A stretch of DNA of 10,353 nt. It comes from Minisyncoccota bacterium. Its GTDB lineage: Bacteria; Patescibacteriota; Minisyncoccia; SW-4-49-11. Where the stretch lies: positions 1 through 10,353 of the forward strand of contig JAHEOE010000094.1 of assembly GCA_018609785.1 (NCBI GenBank). The letters run 5' to 3'. Positions 5,266 through 10,353 of this stretch are shown here, piece by piece. The notes under the pieces are model-generated. The model was not told the DNA's origin and did not search any database. It saw only the letters and a list, made by a program, of their open reading frames with translations. Made by a program: the position numbers and the translations under genes. The first letter of the stretch is position 1. Each line of letters starts with the position of its first letter.

Positions 5266-7059
5266 CTACTCACTACTCACTTCTTCGTCCTTCGGGCCCG
5301 CCTCTTCTTCTGTCTGCGGCGGTAACATTCCGCGTTGATAAAGAAACGGCACTCCCAGTCCGACCAGAACGGCAAGGACAATGAGCAACACACCGCCGTT
5401 CCCGCTGAGCCACGTATCGGGTTGGACAAGAAGATTAAGCCCGCCTTGAAGAAGAATAAGTTCGGCAATACCAATCACATACGCCAGCAAGTGAGTGCGA
5501 AGTACTCCGAAGATCCAAATGAGAGCGATTACCGCGCTAAACACACTCGAGGCGATCAGCAATCCCACCGTTTCCAACGGAAACGCGAAACTTAAGAACG
5601 TACCGCCGGGAACGGCAACCAACGCTCCCAAAATAAGAATGGCTATCCACCAGCGACGTACGGTTGTCTTCAGCATTACGGCGAATCCCAATGTAAAGAT
5701 AAGACTCAACACCAGACCGATAACCGATAGCACGGGTGCAATCGCCGGCACATACGTATCAACAACCCCACTTAACAAAGAGGTATCCGTATCAAACGGC
5801 ATAAATATACTCCATTTATCGGCGATATATTGCATCGCCTGTCCGTTTGCCATTTCCAAACCGCCTATCACCAACGGAACACCTAACCAGGCAAGCACGG
5901 TTTGAATATTCCAACCCCGATCAGCCGAATACAGTTGGGAAAAACCAAAACGCGGCGAAATCCGAGATTTCCATACTCCGAGACCGAACCCGACGGCAAC
6001 AAACATGAGGAAAGCAAGAAAGCCGATGCGAATGATCTGCCCCACAACAGCAATGCCGATAAACATATTCAGGGAGAGACTGGTGTTGGCACCGCTGGCG
6101 AACCCCAACCAAAACTGTGGAAACGCATTCAAGGTAGACAGTACATCAACCGCTACATACAAAACGGCCGCCCATTTTCCGGCACGTGAGTCGAATTCTC
6201 CGGAACGCAGACCGGAGAGAACAAACCAGACTCCAACTCCCAAGGCCACAAGGATACCGAGGAGCGAGAGACCAGCTCCGCCGATTTGCCACCCATTCGG
6301 CGTTAGATGCTCGCGATTCCATGCTTCGGGCGTTTTAATAAACGGCGAAAATCCATTGACCGTCTGTCCTTCCACCTCAACCGTAAATCCGAGATTCGCA
6401 TCTTTCACGTTCCAGTCTTCCTCTGTGAAGTGATATGTGAAGATGTGGTCCGTGCGATTTTCGCGTTCCGTTGTCTCCACCCTCTCTTCCGTGATTTGAC
6501 CGGATGAGATACCACGCTCGGACTCCAAATAAGACAACACCTTTTCTCGCGCTTTTTCTTTCGAAAGATTGCCTCCTTCGGCGGCTTCCGGATATTGCTG
6601 ATCAACCTTGACGACGTCTCCTTGAGGGGAAACAGTTACGTTTATGGCTCGCTGACTCTCTTCTTTACTATACTGAATGGTCCACGCTTCCTGTTCCCAT
6701 CCCGTTTTATCAAACGCATTGGTGAAATCTTCCTGTCCTCCAAACCACGCAATATACTTTGCCTTAGTCATAAACCCAGGCTGTTGCCGAAACGCTACTC
6801 CGCGGACAAATACCGAAGTATCAACCCCTCGGTCACTCAAATATTTCTCCGCAATTGTTTTCGCTTCGGACAGATTGACGGATATGCCGGTATCTTCGGT
6901 CCGTGTGGCTTGTACCCCCGTCCAAACGATTCCGCCCATGGCGATTATAAGCGCAATAACGCTTATAATTTTGCCCCACGACATAGTCCATAAGAAAAAG
7001 ACACTGCTTTTCGCATTCTCTGACCGGTCCGTATGTTGAGAAGATTCCTGTTGAGACAT
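5266..7059 (-). CDS. Catalytically dead CPBP-like membrane protein with PepSY-like ectodomain
   Basis: A 597-residue membrane protein, second gene of the operon, starting nine bases after the protease stop. Residues 1-25 are hydrophilic and residues about 27-50 form a signal anchor. Residues about 60-247 form an outside region with two PepSY-like units, each opening with a helix (NLSEAKTIAEKYL at 63; NLSKEKAREKVLSYLE at 164) and ending at K-T-P-E-A-W. About eight to ten membrane helices follow and the tail is acidic. The membrane part aligns to the upstream CPBP protease: DTYVP (434) with GTYVP (407), and LRTHLLAYVIGIAELI (520) with LRYGLLASVISHAMVN (487). All catalytic positions are replaced: the two Glu of EExxxR by Leu/Ile, and the His and Asn of HxxxN by Ile. 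I infer a pseudoprotease that may scaffold, regulate or present substrates to its partner. On its own it would be annotated as hypothetical. The ATG follows no recognisable Shine-Dalgarno sequence. Confidence 0.85.
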   Translation of the reverse strand: MSQQESSQHTDRSENAKSSVFFLWTMSWGKIISVIALIIAMGGIVWTGVQATRTEDTGISVNLSEAKTIAEKYLSDRGVDTSVFVRGVAFRQQPGFMTKAKYIAWFGGQEDFTNAFDKTGWEQEAWTIQYSKEESQRAINVTVSPQGDVVKVDQQYPEAAEGGNLSKEKAREKVLSYLESERGISSGQITEERVETTERENRTDHIFTYHFTEEDWNVKDANLGFTVEVEGQTVNGFSPFIKTPEAWNREHLTPNGWQIGGAGLSLLGILVALGVGVWFVLSGLRSGEFDSRAGKWAAVLYVAVDVLSTLNAFPQFWLGFASGANTSLSLNMFIGIAVVGQIIRIGFLAFLMFVAVGFGLGVWKSRISPRFGFSQLYSADRGWNIQTVLAWLGVPLVIGGLEMANGQAMQYIADKWSIFMPFDTDTSLLSGVVDTYVPAIAPVLSVIGLVLSLIFTLGFAVMLKTTVRRWWIAILILGALVAVPGGTFLSFAFPLETVGLLIASSVFSAVIALIWIFGVLRTHLLAYVIGIAELILLQGGLNLLVQPDTWLSGNGGVLLIVLAVLVGLGVPFLYQRGMLPPQTEEEAGPKDEEVSSE

Positions 7060-7068
7060 AGAGAGACG

Positions 7069-8724
7069 TTAGACTTTTACTGATTCTGAAGAATTTTGGT
7101 TACGATACCATATACCGCCGATTATCCACAAAACAAACGGCAAGGCCACGAAAGCAAAACCGATAACGGCATTCAACGTGGCTCCCGTCACCCATAATGC
7201 AAATGCCCCCAAGAACGTATTAACCATCGCATGCGAAATAACGGATGCAAGGAGTCCATACCGAAGATAAAGCCATCCCCATGCAGATCCTACAACAGTA
7301 AGTTCCACCCCGCGCACATACCATGGCATCTGCGGATAAAACGCATGACCGAATGCCCAAACAGCTGCAGTAAAGACAACAGCAAGGATCGTATATCGCA
7401 AAAAGCGTTTATATAAAGAAATACCGAACAAACGGAATACCACCTCTTCAGAAATCCCCGCGGTAATTCCTGTTGCCAGAGCACCCAATACGGGAACATA
7501 CGTGCCTACAGCATCTGTGGTGGCAATTCTACCCGGCGTCCAGAAATTGGCGTATTCGCTTCCCAATGCGTAATACAAGGTTACAAATCCAATTTCAAAA
7601 GCAAACACCACACTCCCGGCCCATAATGCGTTACGAACATGCGCTTTATGAATCCACGAAAAACTTTCCTGTAATGAGGGTAACCGCGGATATGAAATTT
7701 TTTGTTGAATATCACCGGCGATTCCAGTCAAAACAGTGAGCAATCCAACCTGAAAAAGAAGCCCCACAAGAGCACCAACTAAGACAATAGCAATGAATAT
7801 CCCCAGTGCTTGCTCCGTGGGATACTGAAACAGTACTAACGGAAGACTGTTTATACCCTGAAGACTAATAATACCGGCAGAAATCCCTCCTAAGATTAAA
7901 GGCCACTTCGATCGAATTGTATCCCGTACATATCCACGTCCGAATATGATAATCGCCGGAATGATAAACAAAATTAAAACAATCCCACGCGCGGTCGTAT
8001 TCGCTATGCGATTTTTCCCACGCTGGTTCTCAAACTGTGTGGTCCAGGCTTCAGGTACATGAACAAAATACCGGTAGGCCCCCACCTGTTCCTCTTGCAT
8101 TGTTACTCTAATGCGCTCCGATGCACTTGCTAATGTTACGCCATTCCCAAATTTTTTATTGTCCCGTTCCCAAACAAAGGTGTAATCGGTACGACTGGGG
8201 AGACTGTCATCCGTTTCGGAAGAAATTTGTTCCCATTGACCGGAAATGGTATGGGGTGTCTGATTTTCAACAAAAATTTTCGCCTGTTCTTTCGCTTGGT
8301 TTTGAGAGACCGAGGAAACATCTCGTTCTTCGGGAATGCGATGCTCGAAACCGGCAATTTCACCTCCCGGAGTATACCTAACTTGATATTCTTCTTTCTG
8401 CTGTGGCTGATAAAAACGAACGGCATACTCCCAGATGGGAACACCCGCATTTGCCAAAACACCCGTTTTTTCCTTTCCCAATGTGCGCTCCAAATATGCT
8501 TGTACTTGGGAACGACTTTTCAATTTCGCCGCCGATCTATATTCGGAAACGGATGAGTCTCGATTGATTTCCACAAACTGCTTGGCCTGCTCTTTCACCT
8601 GACTATGAGAAACGTCGAAATCGACATTATAAATTCCAAATGCACTATCTCTCCATTGACTCGCGGCTATAAGGGACCCAATTGCCAACAGCGTTACCAC
8701 TATTGTTACGACGCGGGAAGACAT
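7069..8724 (-). CDS. CPBP-family intramembrane metalloprotease with PepSY-like ectodomain
   Basis: A 551-residue member of the CPBP (CAAX protease / bacteriocin-processing, Abi) family of membrane-embedded metal-dependent proteases. Residues 5-21 form a signal anchor. Residues about 36-227 lie outside and contain two similar units, each opening with a K-E-Q-A-K-x-F-V-E helix (44 and 144) and ending at V-P-E-A-W (223). About eight membrane helices follow (about 246-540). The catalytic motifs are intact: E-E-V-V-F-R (Glu426, Glu427, Arg431), an F-G-H motif (His460) and H-A-M-V-N (His498, Asn502). CPBP proteases are usually about 200-300 residues, so the large N-terminal extension is the notable part and may sense or bind a substrate outside the cell. 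It is the first gene of the operon, with its own promoter at 8752-8780. The substrate is unknown. Prenyl-protein processing is unlikely in a bacterium; peptide maturation, immunity or regulated proteolysis are possible. Confidence 0.93.
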   Translation of the reverse strand: MSSRVVTIVVTLLAIGSLIAASQWRDSAFGIYNVDFDVSHSQVKEQAKQFVEINRDSSVSEYRSAAKLKSRSQVQAYLERTLGKEKTGVLANAGVPIWEYAVRFYQPQQKEEYQVRYTPGGEIAGFEHRIPEERDVSSVSQNQAKEQAKIFVENQTPHTISGQWEQISSETDDSLPSRTDYTFVWERDNKKFGNGVTLASASERIRVTMQEEQVGAYRYFVHVPEAWTTQFENQRGKNRIANTTARGIVLILFIIPAIIIFGRGYVRDTIRSKWPLILGGISAGIISLQGINSLPLVLFQYPTEQALGIFIAIVLVGALVGLLFQVGLLTVLTGIAGDIQQKISYPRLPSLQESFSWIHKAHVRNALWAGSVVFAFEIGFVTLYYALGSEYANFWTPGRIATTDAVGTYVPVLGALATGITAGISEEVVFRLFGISLYKRFLRYTILAVVFTAAVWAFGHAFYPQMPWYVRGVELTVVGSAWGWLYLRYGLLASVISHAMVNTFLGAFALWVTGATLNAVIGFAFVALPFVLWIIGGIWYRNQNSSESVKV

Positions 8725-8751
8725 AATAAAAAAATGGGTTAACTTTTTGTG

Positions 8752-8780
8752 AGTCTACCACACCCTCTGTTATACGTCAA
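8752..8780 (-). promoter_or_regulatory. Promoter of the CPBP operon (TTGACG, 17 bp, TAGACT)
   Basis: On the minus strand a -35 box TTGACG (8780-8775) and a -10 box TAGACT (8757-8752) stand exactly 17 bases apart. The expected start near 8745 leaves an A/T-rich leader of about 20 bases without a Shine-Dalgarno sequence before the ATG at 8724. The -35 lies eight bases from the end of the 170-bp element copy B. Confidence 0.6.
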
Positions 8781-8787
8781 AATATTT

Positions 8788-8957
8788 TAGAGCCCATCTC
8801 AAAATTGTTAAGGTTGGAAGTGTCTAAAGGCGACAGAGACGTATTCACTGCCATTAACGCCTACGGCCTAACCATACCCAAAATTCGTTCATACACTCTG
8901 CCGCCTTCATATGCGTATGATAGATATTTTGAAAGAATATTTTTGAGATACATTCTA
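8788..8957 (-). mobile_element. 170-bp MITE-like element, copy B (inverted relative to copy A)
   Basis: The same element as 2413-2582, in the opposite orientation and of identical length. It is bounded by TAGAGCCCATCTCAAAA (8788-8804) and TTTTGAGATACATTCTA (8941-8957). The interior is nearly the same as copy A, including the loop with GAACGAATTTTGGGTATGG. The long stem is less perfect here: within the shared 12-bp core one change turns a pair into a G-U wobble if read on the minus strand. It lies between the CPBP promoter and tRNA-Leu and contains no gene. Confidence 0.72.
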
Positions 8958-8984
8958 GCATTTGATCTGTTGTAGATGTGTCGG

Positions 8985-9069
8985 TGGGCAAGGAGGGACT
9001 TGAACCCTCATGAGAGCGAGTCTCACTAGCCCCTGAAGCTAGCGCGTCTACCAATTCCGCCACTTGCCC
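8985..9069 (-). tRNA. tRNA-Leu (anticodon CAG)
   Basis: An 85-base class II tRNA on the minus strand. The acceptor arms GGGCAAG and CTTGCCC pair perfectly, with discriminator A. The D arm is GCG...CGC with the AATTGGTAGA loop. The anticodon stem CTAGC/GCTAG encloses TTCAGGG, giving anticodon CAG for CUG codons. A long variable arm (GAGA/TCTC) is typical of Leu and Ser tRNAs. The T arm is GAGGG-TTCAAGT-CCCTC. The 3' CCA is not encoded (CCG follows the discriminator), so a CCA-adding enzyme is needed. It lies 30 bases after the dehydratase stop and may be co-transcribed with it. Confidence 0.96.
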
Positions 9070-9099
9070 GTGACAAGCCGAGTCACACCCGGCTCGCAC

Positions 9100-9441
9100 T
9101 TATTGCTCGTACGCCTCGTCAATCTTGGCCGCCATGATAAAGTCATTCTCGGAAAGGCCGCCGATGGCGTGCGTGGAGAGATGCACCACCGCTTTGCCGA
9201 AACTCAATTCGATATCCGGATGATGCCCTTCGGACTCGGCAATCTCTCCGACGGTATTCACAAATTCCAATGCCTCGGCAAAGTTTTCAAACGAAAACTC
9301 CCGTGTGATCCACACATTGTCTTCAGAGACGTTCCATTCCTCGTTTACGTGTGTTTTGAACGCTTGAACGTCGCTCGCGGTCAGCGGGTCTTCGTAGCCT
9401 TCGCAGGCTTGGCATTTTTTTTGGGTAAGGTCTTCACTCAT
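9100..9441 (-). CDS. Pterin-4a-carbinolamine dehydratase (4a-hydroxytetrahydrobiopterin dehydratase)
   Basis: A 113-residue cytoplasmic protein of the PCD/DCoH family, which dehydrates 4a-hydroxytetrahydropterin during cofactor recycling by aromatic amino acid hydroxylases. The signature E-G-H-H-P-D (His73, His74) and the T-H-A-I-G-G-L-S-E-N-D-F segment (His91) are present. The spacing of the three histidines matches the known active site (His61, His62 and His79 in the rat enzyme). An N-terminal C-Q-A-C pair (Cys10, Cys13) precedes the fold, as in many bacterial members. No hydroxylase or pterin gene is nearby, so the physiological role is open; roles in pterin or molybdopterin chemistry have been proposed for such orphans. 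The ATG at 9441 matches the family start. It lies 75 bases from a divergent membrane-protein gene. Confidence 0.95.
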   Translation of the reverse strand: MSEDLTQKKCQACEGYEDPLTASDVQAFKTHVNEEWNVSEDNVWITREFSFENFAEALEFVNTVGEIAESEGHHPDIELSFGKAVVHLSTHAIGGLSENDFIMAAKIDEAYEQ

Positions 9442-9501
9442 AGAAGAACGGTTAGGTATTACACGCGTAGTTTAGCATGTTTTCCCCAAGGTTCGCAATT
9501 T

Positions 9502-9510
9502 TGCTATACT
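9502..9510 (+). promoter_or_regulatory. Extended -10 promoter placing the start at the ATG
   Basis: The sequence TGCTATACT is an extended -10. The expected transcription start, about seven bases downstream, coincides with the ATG at 9517, so the transcript would be leaderless or nearly so. The GGAG at 9511-9514 is then too close, or untranscribed, to act as a ribosome binding site. Confidence 0.5.
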
Positions 9511-9516
9511 GGAGAT

Positions 9517-10182
9517 ATGCTCTCAATTCCTCACCCCCGAGTATTTGTATATGGAATCTTTTTCATTCTCCTCATAGCCCTTCTGTGGGGCGGAGGCGTA
9601 TATGTCGGCTGGGAGATAGACGAAGTCATGGAAACCGCCAAAAGCCATAAGTGGCAGGGAGCGTTTGTGTACGTAAGCTTTTTGGCAAGCTCGGTCTTTC
9701 TTGCTCCGCTCTCTTCCCTCCCCCTTCTTCCGTTTGCCGCTGAAATATGGGGAATAGCAATGGGAACCGCACTCAGTGTCCTCGGTTGGTGGCTGGGAGC
9801 GATGATTGCATTTATGCTTGCCCGCCTTCTGGGGCGTCCGCTTTTGGAGAGGTTGACACCCTTGGATACGCTTACTCGGTGGGAGCAATCCCTTCCCGCT
9901 GATATAACTTTTTGGGGGATTGTTATTCTGCGTCTTATATTGCCGGTGGAAATCCCGAGTTTCGCTTTGGCATTTATCAAGTCGCTTTCTTTTCGTATCT
10001 ATGCACTGGCGACGCTTGTCGGAATCATTCCGTTCGCGTTCTTGTGGGTAGCATTTGGTCGAGCGGTATTCGCACAGAATTGGGTTTTGGTTACGGTTAT
10101 CGGCCTGATTTTGGTTTTAGCCACCTACATTACGTACAGGCTTCGCAAGCTTCACCTCAACCAAAGTAATGATGATTCTTGA
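9517..10182 (+). CDS. VTT-domain (TVP38/TMEM64, DedA-superfamily) membrane protein
   Basis: A 221-residue inner-membrane protein with a VTT (SNARE-associated) domain. Family members are implicated in lipid scrambling or flipping and membrane homeostasis. A first membrane helix covers about 10-30. The family core follows: re-entrant segments around F-L-A-P-L-S-S-L-P-L-L-P-F-A-A-E (61-76), then A-M-I-A-F-M-L-A-R-L-L-G-R (95-107), a soluble turn, and a second half with L-R-L-I-L-P-V-E-I-P (138-147). A last helix spans about 187-207 and the C-terminus is charged and hydrophilic. The frame remains open upstream to 9064, but that part is antisense to the dehydratase and part of the tRNA; the ATG at 9517 starts where the hydrophobic protein begins and sits just after a promoter. 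Substrate unknown. Confidence 0.88.
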   Translation: MLSIPHPRVFVYGIFFILLIALLWGGGVYVGWEIDEVMETAKSHKWQGAFVYVSFLASSVFLAPLSSLPLLPFAAEIWGIAMGTALSVLGWWLGAMIAFMLARLLGRPLLERLTPLDTLTRWEQSLPADITFWGIVILRLILPVEIPSFALAFIKSLSFRIYALATLVGIIPFAFLWVAFGRAVFAQNWVLVTVIGLILVLATYITYRLRKLHLNQSNDDS

Positions 10183-10200
10183 ACATATAGTCATATCTCG

Positions 10201-10209
10201 TGATATACT
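10201..10209 (+). promoter_or_regulatory. Extended -10 promoter of the dehydrogenase gene
   Basis: TGATATACT matches the extended -10 used elsewhere in the window. The start near 10216 gives a leader of about 20 bases before the ATG at 10237, again without a strong Shine-Dalgarno sequence. A TTGAAC at 10179 is two bases too far for an ideal -35. Confidence 0.5.
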
Positions 10210-10236
10210 AAAGACAGTGAAAGTAACTATATATCT

Positions 10237-10353
10237 ATGAAACTCGCCTTCATCGGACTCGGCAAAATGGGAAGCGCCATGACGCGCCGTCTCCTCAATC
10301 ACGGACACGAAGTCGCAGTCTACGACCTCAATCAAGAAGCTATTGATGAAGCG
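10237..10353 (+). CDS. 6-phosphogluconate dehydrogenase-type NAD(P)-binding protein, N-terminal fragment
   Basis: The first 39 codons of a gene that runs off the right edge. The N-terminus is a Rossmann beta-alpha-beta unit with G-L-G-K-M-G (residues 7-12), then R-R-L-L-N-H-G-H-E-V-A-V-Y-D-L-N. This is the usual opening of 6-phosphogluconate dehydrogenase (the short, GntZ/YqeC-like type) and of the related beta-hydroxyacid dehydrogenases. The Asp after the second strand (V-Y-D) is compatible with NAD preference. The fragment cannot separate 6-phosphogluconate dehydrogenase from 3-hydroxyisobutyrate dehydrogenase-like enzymes. It has its own promoter and lies 54 bases after the VTT gene. Confidence 0.82.
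   Translation, partial: MKLAFIGLGKMGSAMTRRLLNHGHEVAVYDLNQEAIDEA

Noticed and set aside
5110..5384. Two plus-strand frames over the hairpin region
   Set aside because: They overlap the end of the pseudoprotease gene and consist of translated short repeats.
8854..9099. Minus-strand open frame across the tRNA and the 170-bp element
   Set aside because: It runs through tRNA-Leu and the repeat loop, and has no family resemblance and no promoter of its own. The short MNEFWVW-like peptide is simply the translation of the repeat loop.
9064..9516. N-terminal extension of the VTT protein upstream of 9517
   Set aside because: The frame is open by chance opposite the dehydratase gene and part of the tRNA. 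The hydrophobic protein and a promoter both begin at 9517.

Overview
The window reads like part of a small, streamlined bacterial genome, most plausibly from the Candidate Phyla Radiation (Patescibacteria). This is an inference. It rests on short promoter-proximal leaders that mostly lack a Shine-Dalgarno sequence, a tRNA-Leu gene without an encoded CCA, a CPBP protease with a duplicated ectodomain, a lineage-specific hypothetical protein, and intergenic DNA full of short dispersed hairpin repeats. Nothing in the window fixes the lineage. Many of the soluble proteins are strongly acidic.

Layout, left to right. (1) 1-1084, minus: 361 residues of a hypothetical two-domain protein whose C-terminus runs off the window. 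(2) 1154-2308, minus: a redox pair made of a CxxC glutaredoxin and a membrane-anchored DsbA-like thioredoxin-fold protein. The glutaredoxin has its own promoter, which carries a GAAC-N4-GTTC dyad in its spacer, and it ends at a strong terminator. (3) 2309-2921: gene-free DNA holding two different MITE-like elements that share 17-bp terminal inverted repeats. (4) 2922-4882, minus: a two-gene operon of a TrxB/AhpF-like flavoprotein disulfide reductase and a TauE/SafE-type anion exporter. It is flanked on both sides by roughly 90-bp inverted repeats. (5) 4883-5265: promoter, repeat DNA and hairpins. (6) 5266-8724, minus: a two-gene operon of a CPBP-family intramembrane metalloprotease and a paralogue that has lost every catalytic motif. 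(7) 8725-8984: promoter plus an inverted second copy of the 170-bp element from region 3. (8) 8985-9441, minus: tRNA-Leu(CAG) and a pterin-4a-carbinolamine dehydratase gene. (9) 9517-10353, plus: a VTT/TVP38-family membrane protein and the start of a 6-phosphogluconate dehydrogenase-type gene.

Two themes stand out. The first is thiol-disulfide chemistry: glutaredoxin, DsbA-like protein and a CxxC flavoreductase, with an exporter family often linked to sulfur oxyanions. The second is a protease/pseudoprotease pair in which both proteins share a duplicated PepSY-like extracytoplasmic region and a related membrane domain. This pair is the best candidate here for an undescribed system. The non-coding DNA carries a third story: a family of non-autonomous elements with shared termini and no transposase in the window.

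Most recognisable promoters are of the extended -10 type (TGnTATAAT-like). Several lie 20-30 bases upstream of the start codon, and one is placed so that its transcript would be leaderless.
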